Of a DNA stretch of 64,000 nucleotides, positions 1-7,182 are shown one piece after another (positions within the stretch are counted from its first letter, which is position 1; every line of letters starts with the position of its first letter). Position numbers and translations under genes: made by a program. This DNA is from Flavobacterium hiemivividum. Its GTDB lineage: Bacteria > Bacteroidota > Bacteroidia > Flavobacteriales > Flavobacteriaceae. The stretch spans positions 1 through 64,000 of the forward strand of contig NZ_SMFO01000003.1 in the NCBI RefSeq assembly GCF_004349145.1, given 5' to 3'. The notes beneath the pieces are model-generated. The model saw nothing but the letters and a program-made list of their open reading frames with translations, was not told where the DNA came from and made no database searches.

Positions 1-264
1 ATGAAACAGTATCAATTTCTATTGAAAGAAAAAGGAATTATACAAAGTATGTCAAGAAAAGGGAACTGTTTAGATAATGCTATTATCGAAAACTTTTTTG
101 GAATACTTAAATCAGAATTATTTTATCTAAAGAAATACAGCTCTATAAACCAATTAAAAGAAGAAATAAAGGAATACATAAACTATTACAATAACGAGAG
201 AATTAAATCTAATTTAAACAAAATGAGCCCGATCCAATATCGAGCTCATTATTATCAAAATTAA
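1..264 (+). CDS. IS3-family transposase OrfB, C-terminal fragment (cut by window start)
   Basis: Only the last 87 residues of the DDE integrase-type catalytic domain lie inside the window; the first in-window codon happens to be ATG but the domain must begin upstream. Residues 22-40 carry the hallmark of the family around the last catalytic glutamate, [15 protein letters not shown] (E30 of the visible part), and the tail [12 protein letters not shown] plus MSPIQYR is the usual IS3/IS150-group C-terminus. The protein would cut and join the element ends together with OrfA. A terminal inverted repeat follows 10 bp after the stop. Whether the element is complete cannot be seen. Confidence 0.88.
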   Translation: MKQYQFLLKEKGIIQSMSRKGNCLDNAIIENFFGILKSELFYLKKYSSINQLKEEIKEYINYYNNERIKSNLNKMSPIQYRAHYYQN

Positions 265-293
265 TTATAAATTTGTCTAACTTTTTGGGTTCA
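1..293 (+). mobile_element. Right end of an IS3-family insertion sequence
   Basis: The transposase stop at 264 is followed by a candidate right terminal repeat at 274-293, TGTCTAACTTTTTGGGTTCA, which ends in CA as IS3 ends do. The matching left end and the target-site duplication are outside the window. The boundary at 293 is an inference from the terminal motif. Confidence 0.7.
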
Positions 294-385
294 GTCTAAT
301 TTGAGCGGTTTTTCTATGTCATTTATAATCGTTAAAACTCCTAAGATTTGAAAAAGTTTCATAATTGTAATTGATTGAATTGAAG

Positions 386-1257
386 TATTCACGCTTTTTT
401 GTCAGTTCTATGAAAGAGGAATCACCTCAAACTGTTTTTAATATTTGATGGTTAATTACTTTACGGAATTTATAAAGAGATTTCTCCTTTTTCGAAAATA
501 CAATTTTGAGAATTTAATCAATAAAAAACCTCCAAGTTACCGCAGTACTGAGTCTTCGGTATAGAGTCATCGTGCGTCCCGACGCTTCTGGAGAACCGCA
601 TTATTCACACTATTTTGTCATTCCGATGAAAGAGGAATCAACTCAAACTGTTTTTAATATTTGATGGTTAATCACTTTACGGAATTTATAAAGAGATTTC
701 TCCTTTGTCGAAAATATAATTTTGAGAATTTAATCCATAAAAAAGACCTCCAAGTTACCGAAGTACCGAGTCTTCGGTATATAGGCATCGTGCGTCGCGA
801 CGCTTCGGGAGAACCGCAATATTCACGTTATTTTGTCATTCCGATGAAAGAGGAATCACCTCAAACTGTTTTTAATATTTGATGGTGAATCACTTTACGG
901 AATTTATAAAGAGATTTCTCCTTTGTCGAAAATACAATTTTGAGAGTTTAGAGCAAAAAAAATCCTCCAAGTTACCGAAGTACCGAGTCTTCGGTATAGA
1001 GGCACCGTGCGTCCCAACGCTTCTGGAGAACCGCATTATTCGCGCTATTTTGTCATTCCGATGAAAGAGGAATCACCTCAAACTGTTTTTAATATTTGAT
1101 GGTTAATCACTTTACGGAATTTATAAAGAGATTTCTCCTTTGTCGAAAATACAATTTTGAGAATTTAATCCATAAAAAAAACTCCAAGTTACCGAAGTAC
1201 CGAGTCTTCGGTATATAGGCATCGTGCGTCCCGACGCTTCTGGAGAACCGTAGTATT
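386..1257. repeat. Tandem array of about four ~217-bp repeats
   Basis: The landmark TTGATGG recurs at 445, 661, 879 and 1096, giving unit lengths of 216, 218 and 217 bp. A partial unit precedes the first and the last stops near 1257. Each unit contains, in order, TTTACGGAATTTATAAAGAG, a CCTCCAAGTTACCG segment, a hairpin with arms ACCGAAG and CTTCGGT (757-763 and 772-778 in the second unit), the segment GGCATCGTGCG followed by a GCGTC/GACGC palindrome (792-803), GAACCGCA, and a TCATTCCGATGAAAGAGGAA segment. Units differ by scattered substitutions, so the array is not brand new. Short open frames inside it (661-882, 879-1064) share one sequence repeated and are not credible genes. The stretch 264-1322 holds no other gene that I can see. 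Confidence 0.9.
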
Positions 1258-1287
1258 TCTTTATCTAATTTTTATTAAAAATTAAAC

Positions 1288-1318
1288 ATAAAAAAACCTC
1301 CAAGTTTCCTTGAAGGTT
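1288..1318 (-). terminator. Terminator of tRNA-Cys
   Basis: On the minus strand arms AACCTTCAAG (1318-1309) and CTTGGAGGTT (1304-1295) flank a four-base loop and are followed by a run of T. It begins five bases after the tRNA 3' end. Confidence 0.7.
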
Positions 1319-1322
1319 TTTG

Positions 1323-1393
1323 AGGCATCGTGCGGATTCGAACCGCAGTAGGAGCTTTTGCAGAGCCCAGCCTAGCCACTCGGCCACGACGCC
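1323..1393 (-). tRNA. tRNA-Cys (anticodon GCA)
   Basis: Read on the minus strand, a 71-nt cloverleaf can be folded: acceptor GGCGTCG pairs with CGATGCC with one G-U pair, the D arm is GCCGAGTGGCTAGGC, the anticodon stem-loop is GGGCT-CTGCAAA-AGCTC, and the T arm is TGCGG-TTCGAAT-CCGCA. The loop CTGCAAA places GCA at positions 34-36, so the tRNA reads UGC/UGU. The discriminator base is U, the known identity base of tRNA-Cys. CCA is not fully encoded (the gene continues CAA). A TACTTTTG -7 box lies 18 bases upstream and a terminator follows. The repeat array to the left contains decayed copies of this gene's 3' end. Confidence 0.95.
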
Positions 1394-1410
1394 ATTTGTT
1401 GAATGGATGG

Positions 1411-1418
1411 CAAAAGTA
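1411..1418 (-). promoter_or_regulatory. -7 promoter element of tRNA-Cys
   Basis: Minus-strand TACTTTTG matches the Bacteroidetes -7 consensus TAnnTTTG, 18 bp before the mature 5' end. I see no clear -33 TTTG; the nearest upstream sequence is TTTA. Confidence 0.55.
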
Positions 1419-1519
1419 CTTAAAAAGTTTAGAGTTTAAAAGTTTAAAGTTTAAAATTTTAAAAAAAATACTGTTTTATGTTTTACCACTTTTCCAAATC
1501 TACCTTGTTTAGTAAGATT

Positions 1520-1879
1520 TTAATTTCGATATTCTTCTAATTCAACGGTAACCGATTCAACATCACCACCAATAGGAGGATTTAATTTTGATACACCTAG
1601 TAGTATTCTAGAAACTTCAGGAATTTCATTAAACACGCGTGTAATTATTCTTTGTGCTACATGTTCAAGCAAATGGGAACGAATTTCCATTTCTTCGACC
1701 ACAATCTTATTCAATAAGACATAATCTACGGTGTCATTTAGATCATCTGAAAGACAAGATTTTCGTAAATCAGTTTTTATTTCAAGATCAATTGAATAGT
1801 CGGAACCAATTTTTCCTTCTTCGATCAAGCAACCATGATAAGAGTAGGTACGGATATTTTTTAGTTTAATTGTTCCCAT
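1520..1879 (-). CDS. folB: Dihydroneopterin aldolase
   Basis: FolB splits 7,8-dihydroneopterin into 6-hydroxymethyl-7,8-dihydropterin and glycolaldehyde in cytosolic folate synthesis. The 119-residue length is normal for this single-domain tetrameric enzyme. Family marks are YHGCLIEEG near residues 14-22, the VDY motif near 51-53, LLEHVAQRI near 70-78 with the active-site Glu, and VSKLNPPI near 96-103 with the catalytic Lys98. It stands alone between the tRNA-Cys gene and the divergent glnS. A weak TACTTTTA -7-like element is visible upstream on the minus strand. Confidence 0.93.
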   Translation of the reverse strand: MGTIKLKNIRTYSYHGCLIEEGKIGSDYSIDLEIKTDLRKSCLSDDLNDTVDYVLLNKIVVEEMEIRSHLLEHVAQRIITRVFNEIPEVSRILLGVSKLNPPIGGDVESVTVELEEYRN

Positions 1880-2000
1880 AATGAGTATAGTGTTTTATTA
1901 GTTTGTTCATTTATTTTATAAAAGTACAACATATTTAAAATTTATTGGTCGAAATGGAAATATGCAAATCCTGCATTCGCTATTTAACCAACAATTTTGA

Positions 2001-2008
2001 TAACTTTG
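2001..2008 (+). promoter_or_regulatory. -7 promoter element of glnS
   Basis: TAACTTTG matches TAnnTTTG and lies 18 bp before the glnS ATG. The -33 region shows only a weak TTCG. Confidence 0.5.
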
Positions 2009-2026
2009 CTTCTTTAATACAACATT

Positions 2027-4129
2027 ATGTCTACAGAAGAAAAATCACTTCATTTTATAGAACAAATTATAGAAGAAAATATCGCAAACGGTTTTCCAAA
2101 GGAGCAACTTCGTTTTCGGTTTCCACCAGAACCAAATGGTTATTTACACATAGGCCATGCTAAATCGATCTGTCTTAATTTTGGTTTGGGATTAAAGTAC
2201 AATGCTCCAGTTAATCTACGTTTTGACGATACAAATCCGGCTAAAGAAGAGCAGGAGTATGTTGATGCCATAAAGGAAGATTTATTGTGGTTGGGATTCA
2301 ATTGGACTGAAGAACGTTATTCTTCTGATTATTTTCAGCAGTTGTACGATTGGGCAGTCGAAATGATTAAAAATAATAAGGCTTATGTGGACAGTCAGTC
2401 TTCTGAAGATATGGCAATTCAAAAAGGAACTCCTACAAAACCAGGAGTAGATGGACCTTATAGAAACCGATCTATTGAAGAAAATTTGACTTTATTTGAA
2501 GCAATGAAAAACGGTGATTATCCAGAAGGAAGTCATGTTTTACGTGCTAAAATAGATATGAAGTCGACAAATATGTTGATGCGTGATCCTTTAATGTACC
2601 GTGTTTTGCACCGTCATCATCATAGAACAGGAAATGATTGGAATATTTATCCAATGTATGATTACGCTCATGGCGAAAGTGATTATGTTGAGGAAATTTC
2701 GCATTCGATTTGTACCCTTGAATTTGTGATGCACCGTGAGTTGTACAATTGGTTTTTAGACCAAATTTATGATGAAAATAGGGTTAGGCCACATCAATAT
2801 GAATTTGCTCGTTTGAACTTGAATTACACCGTAATGAGCAAGAGAAAATTATTGCAATTAGTTCAAGAAAATATAGTTAAAGGATGGGATGATCCAAGAA
2901 TGCCTACGATTTCTGGTTTGAGAAGAAGAGGATATACAGCTGCTTCTATTCGTAAGTTTTGTGAAATTATAGGTGTTGCAAAACGTGAAAATGTTATTGA
3001 TGTATCGCTTTTGGAATTTTGTCTGCGGGAAGATTTAAACAAGACTGCCCCAAGGGTGATGGCAGTTTTAGATCCTGTAAAAGTGGTTATTACAAATTAT
3101 CCAAAAGATAAAGAAGAGTCATTAGATGCTGAGAATAATCAGGAGGATGATGCTGCAGGTTTTAGAAAATTACCTTTTTCTCGTGAATTATACATCGAAA
3201 GAGAAGATTTTCTTGAACAGGCTCCAGCTAAATTTTTCCGTTTGAGTATCGGAAATGAAGTGCGTCTTAAAAATGCGTACATAATTAAAGGTGAAAGCGT
3301 TGTAAAAGACAATGAAGGTAAGATTACTGAAATCCATGTAACCTATGATGAAGACAGCCGAAGTGGAAGTGGGAGTGAAGCTTCACAACGCAAAGTAGCA
3401 GGAACCTTGCATTGGGTTTCTATCAAACATGCCATTGAAGCCGAAGTTCGTTTGTACGATCGCTTGTTTATAGATGAAGCACCAGACAGCCATAAGGAAA
3501 AGAACTTTCTAGAATTTATGAATTCTAATTCTCTCGAAATTGTAAAAGGTTTTGTGGAACCAAGTTTAGCTTCTAGTAAAGCTGGAGATAAATTCCAATT
3601 CCAACGTTTGGGTTATTTCAATACAGATAAAGACAGCACTGAAGGGAAATTAGTTTTCAATAAAACGGTTGGTCTTAAAGATGCATGGGAAGAAAAAGGA
3701 AAGAAAGAAGGTAATTTATTGATGAATACTCAAAAGGAAATCAATAAATACGTAAAGGAAAAAGACAGCTCTAATGCCGAATTGATCCTTGAGAATATTG
3801 TTGCAAATATTAGAAGTATCGATAATTTTAGCCTGATTAACCAGACAGTTGTTAAGAATGTTAAGAACGATAATAATTCTTTGTTGTTTGCTAATTTAAT
3901 TTTACTTCATTCTGATAAGGTAGAAGCAAAGGATATTGAAAAGGAAGTTGTGACAAAATTATATACAATGTCATTAAAAAGCCAGTTGGCTGCAGTTAGA
4001 ATTTTAGCAATTGATAATCTAAAAAATGACAGTATTAATTTTGAAGATTATAAAGTTCAACTTTCAGAAATGAATAATACTGAAAAGAATGAAAAAGTTT
4101 CAGAATTATTAAAAACACTAAATCTTTAA
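2027..4129 (+). CDS. glnS: Glutamine--tRNA ligase with C-terminal extension
   Basis: Class I aminoacyl-tRNA synthetase that charges tRNA-Gln with glutamine. The HIGH motif is intact at residues 41-44 within PPEPNGYLHIGH, and the KMSKS-type motif is VMSKR at 269-273. The catalytic core, the LPFSRELYIEREDF barrel region and the NKTVGLKDAW end of the classical enzyme are all present, so residues 1 to about 560 cover the full E. coli-type protein (554 residues). A further ~140 residues rich in Lys, Asn and Leu follow and look helical. Such tails occur in some bacterial GlnRS and may help tRNA binding; that role is inference. Start: ATG giving MSTEEKS, 18 bp after a TAACTTTG box. Monocistronic, with a terminator at 4163-4190. 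Confidence 0.96.
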   Translation: MSTEEKSLHFIEQIIEENIANGFPKEQLRFRFPPEPNGYLHIGHAKSICLNFGLGLKYNAPVNLRFDDTNPAKEEQEYVDAIKEDLLWLGFNWTEERYSSDYFQQLYDWAVEMIKNNKAYVDSQSSEDMAIQKGTPTKPGVDGPYRNRSIEENLTLFEAMKNGDYPEGSHVLRAKIDMKSTNMLMRDPLMYRVLHRHHHRTGNDWNIYPMYDYAHGESDYVEEISHSICTLEFVMHRELYNWFLDQIYDENRVRPHQYEFARLNLNYTVMSKRKLLQLVQENIVKGWDDPRMPTISGLRRRGYTAASIRKFCEIIGVAKRENVIDVSLLEFCLREDLNKTAPRVMAVLDPVKVVITNYPKDKEESLDAENNQEDDAAGFRKLPFSRELYIEREDFLEQAPAKFFRLSIGNEVRLKNAYIIKGESVVKDNEGKITEIHVTYDEDSRSGSGSEASQRKVAGTLHWVSIKHAIEAEVRLYDRLFIDEAPDSHKEKNFLEFMNSNSLEIVKGFVEPSLASSKAGDKFQFQRLGYFNTDKDSTEGKLVFNKTVGLKDAWEEKGKKEGNLLMNTQKEINKYVKEKDSSNAELILENIVANIRSIDNFSLINQTVVKNVKNDNNSLLFANLILLHSDKVEAKDIEKEVVTKLYTMSLKSQLAAVRILAIDNLKNDSINFEDYKVQLSEMNNTEKNEKVSELLKTLNL

Positions 4130-4162
4130 GTTTATTTTTTAAGAATAGAATTTAACAATACA

Positions 4163-4190
4163 AAAGCGCCTTTTTTAAGGCGTTTTTTTA
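4163..4190 (+). terminator. Intrinsic terminator of glnS
   Basis: CGCCTT (4167-4172) and AAGGCG (4177-4182) form a hairpin with a four-T loop, followed by a run of seven T. Confidence 0.85.
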
Positions 4191-4434
4191 TTATTACAAA
4201 ATTCTATTGTATTTTATGTATCTATAAATTTAATCAATTAAAACTGCCTTTTATTTAGCCGTTTTAAGCTATAATTAGATTTTTTTCATAGCAGAAGGTA
4301 ATGATGTAGGACATTTAAGCTGAAAATCTCTTATTTCAAGGACATGACTTGTAAAAACTATTTTAACGGCTTGTTAACAAGAAGTTGTTCATAAATATCG
4401 TATATTTCATTAATATTAATTAAATCAAAAAATT
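4191..4434. other. Gene-free interval upstream of the ytxH-like operon
   Basis: AT-rich with no credible open frame. It holds TATATTTC at 4401-4408, one base off the -7 consensus, about 27 bp before the next start codon, and a TTG at 4385-4387 too close to serve as a normal -33 element. The promoter of the downstream operon presumably lies here. Confidence 0.4.
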
Positions 4435-4764
4435 ATGTCAAAGAATACAGGAAATACAATTTTAGCAATTTTAACGGGTGCAGCAATTGGAGCTGGAGTA
4501 GGAATTTTATTTGCTCCGGATAAAGGTTCACAAACGAGAGTAAAAATTAAAGAGGGATATAAAGACGCTCAAAAAGATTTAGAAAAGAAATATAAAGAAC
4601 TTTCTGAGGAAGTAAAAACAAAATTTTCTAGCAGTAAAGTTGATTTTGAGGGAAGCTATGACGATTTACTTTCTAGCATGAGTCATAAAACGGAAGATGT
4701 AATTACTTTCCTTGAAAGTAAATTAGCAGAACTGAAACAGAAAAACGCAAGACTTCAGAAATAA
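4435..4764 (+). CDS. YtxH domain-containing protein
   Basis: A 109-residue protein with one N-terminal glycine/alanine-rich membrane segment (about residues 8-27, AILTGAAIGAGVGILFAP) directly followed by charged helices rich in Lys and Glu that probably form a coiled coil. This is the layout of YtxH-family proteins, often linked to general stress or envelope functions. First of three closely spaced genes (36 bp, then 3 bp gaps), so probably the first gene of an operon. No enzymatic residues are seen. Confidence 0.85.
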   Translation: MSKNTGNTILAILTGAAIGAGVGILFAPDKGSQTRVKIKEGYKDAQKDLEKKYKELSEEVKTKFSSSKVDFEGSYDDLLSSMSHKTEDVITFLESKLAELKQKNARLQK

Positions 4765-4800
4765 TTGAAAGGCTTTAAATTTGAAAATAAAAATTAATAC

Positions 4801-5151
4801 ATGGCTTTTGAAGAATTAAAAGAGAATGTAGGTGATATTCAAGATCATGCGCAAGCGTATATTGAAAATAATCTAGCCTATTATAAATTACGAGCGTTCA
4901 AAATGGCGATGAAATCGACCACTACGATTTTAAAGTTTTCTTTGATACTTTTGGGTTTTAGTATGGTAGTATTATTTTTTTCATTAGCGCTTGCATTTAC
5001 TATCGGAAATTATTTTAATAGTTATCCTGTAGGTTTTCTAATAGTTGGTGGACTTTATCTTTTTGCAACTGGACTATTATTTTTAGTAAGAGACAAGATA
5101 GTGGAAGGACCGTTATTAGAAAAATTTTCTGAAATATTTTTTAACGACTAA
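4801..5151 (+). CDS. Phage holin superfamily-like (DUF1469-type) membrane protein
   Basis: 116 residues with an amphipathic N-terminal half, two hydrophobic helices (about 43-67 and 75-96) and a short charged tail. This matches the small holin-like membrane proteins that commonly sit next to YtxH genes in Flavobacteria; the holin name reflects fold similarity, and there is no phage context here. The next gene starts three bases after the stop, so the two are probably translationally linked. Confidence 0.75.
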   Translation: MAFEELKENVGDIQDHAQAYIENNLAYYKLRAFKMAMKSTTTILKFSLILLGFSMVVLFFSLALAFTIGNYFNSYPVGFLIVGGLYLFATGLLFLVRDKIVEGPLLEKFSEIFFND

Positions 5152-5154
5152 ACT

Positions 5155-5409
5155 ATGGGAACTAGAAAATATTCATCGTATGCGCAAATCGACAGGGAGC
5201 TGGAGATATTAAAGATTGAAAAGGATATTAGCTATCAAAGGATTGTTTTGGGCTATCATAGAACCAAGGAAAGCATTGCACCGCATCATTTGCTTAATAA
5301 TTTCCTAGAATCCTTTAAAACAGCCTTTAGCGGCTCTTTTGGAACTATATTAAACATTGCCGTTCCATTTGCAATCAATTGGATCATCAATAAAAAAAGA
5401 GGCCGTTAA
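5155..5409 (+). CDS. Conserved small protein of the YtxH operon, function unknown
   Basis: 84 residues. The N-terminal half is charged and helical (residues 8-35, including YAQIDRELEILKIEKDISYQ). The C-terminal half has a hydrophobic stretch near residues 62-79 and ends in a basic KKRGR tail, so it may be membrane-associated. It is the last gene of the YtxH/holin-like trio. Its stop codon lies inside the downstream terminator hairpin. I recognise the gene arrangement as typical of Flavobacteria but not a function. Confidence 0.75.
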   Translation: MGTRKYSSYAQIDRELEILKIEKDISYQRIVLGYHRTKESIAPHHLLNNFLESFKTAFSGSFGTILNIAVPFAINWIINKKRGR

Positions 5410-5420
5410 GCCTCTTTTTT
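5396..5420. terminator. Bidirectional terminator between convergent genes
   Basis: AAAGAGGC (5396-5403) pairs with GCCTCTTT (5410-5417), with T-runs on both strands. The stem overlaps the last codons of the plus-strand gene and ends 22 bp before the stop of the minus-strand SPFH gene. Confidence 0.85.
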
Positions 5421-5441
5421 CTGTTATAATAGTAGAAAGTA

Positions 5442-6428
5442 TTATTCCTCTCTTTCAGAGGTATCTTCTTCCTCTTCGTCTTCTATTGGAATAATAGTTT
5501 CAGTTTTTGCTTTCGATTTTCTACTTGCTTTTTTCATAGATTCACCCACCATATTACTTGCAGAGAAGCTTGCAACCATGTTGTTCAACATATCACTTCC
5601 AGCTTGTGGTGAATTAGGTAATAAGATTAGGTTAGAATTAGTATCTGCACCAATGGCTTGTAAAGTATCGTAATGTTGTGTCACCACAATTAATGCAGAA
5701 GCTTCCTGTGAGTTAATACCAACTCTATTAAGGACATCCACACTTTCTACTAATCCTCTAGCAATCTCTCTTCTTTGATCAGCAATACCTTGTCCTTGTA
5801 AACGTTTGCTTTCTGCTTCTGCTTTAGCTTTGGCTACAATTCTAATTCTTGATGCTTCTGCTTCAAATTCGGCTACTGTTTTTTCTCTATCGGCAGCATT
5901 AATTCTATTCATTGCATTTTTTACTTGAATATCTGGATCGATATCAGTTACCAAAGTATTGATAATTGTGTAACCGTAAGTGGTCATTGCTTCGTTTAAT
6001 TCTCTCTTTACGGCAATTGCGATATCATCTTTTCTTTCAAAAACATCGTCTAATTTTAATTTAGGAACCTCGGCACGAACTACGTCAAATACATAAGAAG
6101 TAATTTGGTCATGTGCATATTCTAATTTGTAGAAGGCATCATAAACAGTGTCTTTAACAACCATAAATTGCACAGAAACTTTAAGTTTTACAAAAACATT
6201 GTCTTTTGTTTTGGTTTCGATAATTACATCTAATTGTTGGATTTTAAGATTTACTCGTCCAGCCACACGGTCTATTAGTGGTATCTTTAGATGTAATCCA
6301 GATTGTCGCACGCTGTGAAATTTTCCAAATCGTTCGATGATAACTGAGGTTTGTTGTCTTACAGTAAAAAAAGAAGACATAAGAATAAATAATCCAAGTA
6401 CAAGAAGGACAATTAAAATAATGTTCAT
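5442..6428 (-). CDS. SPFH/band 7 (stomatin-like) membrane protein
   Basis: 328 residues: one N-terminal membrane helix (about 2-22), then an SPFH/band 7 domain beginning TVRQQTSVIIERFGKF and extending to about residue 200, then an Ala/Glu-rich coiled coil (about 175-225, EFEAEASRIRIVAKAKAEAE) that is typical of stomatin/QmcA-type proteins, then an acidic C-terminus. Such proteins oligomerise at the inner membrane and organise membrane domains or control proteases; no nfeD-type or protease partner is adjacent here. It is convergent with the YtxH trio and divergent from the small barrel protein. Confidence 0.9.
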   Translation of the reverse strand: MNIILIVLLVLGLFILMSSFFTVRQQTSVIIERFGKFHSVRQSGLHLKIPLIDRVAGRVNLKIQQLDVIIETKTKDNVFVKLKVSVQFMVVKDTVYDAFYKLEYAHDQITSYVFDVVRAEVPKLKLDDVFERKDDIAIAVKRELNEAMTTYGYTIINTLVTDIDPDIQVKNAMNRINAADREKTVAEFEAEASRIRIVAKAKAEAESKRLQGQGIADQRREIARGLVESVDVLNRVGINSQEASALIVVTQHYDTLQAIGADTNSNLILLPNSPQAGSDMLNNMVASFSASNMVGESMKKASRKSKAKTETIIPIEDEEEEDTSEREE

Positions 6429-6477
6429 AATAAATATAATTAAATTAAAATTAATCTGTTAAAGTACAAAAAAACTT

Positions 6478-6485
6478 TAATTTTG
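6478..6485 (+). promoter_or_regulatory. -7 promoter element of the small beta-barrel gene
   Basis: TAATTTTG fits TAnnTTTG, 20 bp before the ATG at 6506. No good -33 match is seen. Confidence 0.45.
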
Positions 6486-6505
6486 TTAGTATTTAGTCTA
6501 ACAAT

Positions 6506-7147
6506 ATGAAAAAGCTATATTTTGCATTAGTTCTAGTTTTAGTTACAAGTAGCATTTTTGCACAATATGGCTATCGGGATTCTAATAGGATTGGGGTAAC
6601 ATTAGGAGCAAACCAGCTTAGTTTGAATACCGATAATTTTCAAACAAAACCAGAACTTGGTTGGAATGCGGGATTATCTGTTAGAGGAAATTTTTATGAT
6701 ATGTGGGATATGGTATATTCACTGCAATTCAGTGAGAATAATTTCTCAGTTCCAACAAAGAAACTTAATGTTCAAAATGTAGATGTCAATTACAAATTGG
6801 CTTCGGCTCAAATATCGTTGCAATTAAGTTATATCCTGGTCGAAAACCATTTGAGTGTAGAGTTTGGTCCGATTGTTCAAGTGAATGGAAAGTTCAAAAT
6901 TGATCCAGAATATAATAAAAACACCATTAATGGCACCACTTTGCTAGCGGAGGACATTATCGATATTTCTAAATTTAATTTTTATCCAACTATAGGAATC
7001 ACAGCTGGAGTCCGTCATTTTAGATTTAATGTTTCCTACCAATATGGAATCAATAACATGCTTGGAAATTTAAATACTAAAGATTCTGGGATTAATTTTA
7101 AGGGACACGCCGGAATTATCAATGGAAATATAATTGTATATTTATAA
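6506..7147 (+). CDS. Outer-membrane beta-barrel protein (small, PorT/OmpW-like size)
   Basis: 213 residues with a clear signal peptide (MKKLYFALVLVLVTSSIFAQ, cleavage after the Ala-Gln region) followed by alternating hydrophobic/polar strands and a final strand ending in VYL. Length and pattern fit an eight-stranded outer-membrane barrel. No ligand or enzymatic motif is visible. Monocistronic, with a terminator after the stop shared with the convergent gltX. Confidence 0.8.
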   Translation: MKKLYFALVLVLVTSSIFAQYGYRDSNRIGVTLGANQLSLNTDNFQTKPELGWNAGLSVRGNFYDMWDMVYSLQFSENNFSVPTKKLNVQNVDVNYKLASAQISLQLSYILVENHLSVEFGPIVQVNGKFKIDPEYNKNTINGTTLLAEDIIDISKFNFYPTIGITAGVRHFRFNVSYQYGINNMLGNLNTKDSGINFKGHAGIINGNIIVYL

Positions 7148-7150
7148 AAA

Positions 7151-7176
7151 AAGCCTCCGCATTAACGGAGACTTTT
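7151..7176. terminator. Terminator hairpin between barrel gene and gltX
   Basis: CTCCG (7155-7159) pairs with CGGAG (7166-7170), extended by AAG/CTT across a mismatch, with A and T tracts on the two sides. It can serve both convergent genes. Confidence 0.7.
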
Positions 7177-7182
7177 CGATTT

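Noticed and set aside
661..1064. Two short open frames (661-882 and 879-1064) with nearly identical N-termini
   Set aside because: They are the same repeat unit read twice; their likeness comes from tandem repetition, the frames shift between units and there is no plausible promoter or family.
386..1257. CRISPR array
   Set aside because: The repeat unit is ~217 bp with no short spacers, and no cas genes are in the window.
1330..1512. 60-codon frame over the tRNA-Cys gene
   Set aside because: It lies antisense to the tRNA and its AT-rich upstream region; no coding signal.
4801..5151. Prophage holin
   Set aside because: Two-helix holin-like protein only; no endolysin, capsid or other phage gene nearby.
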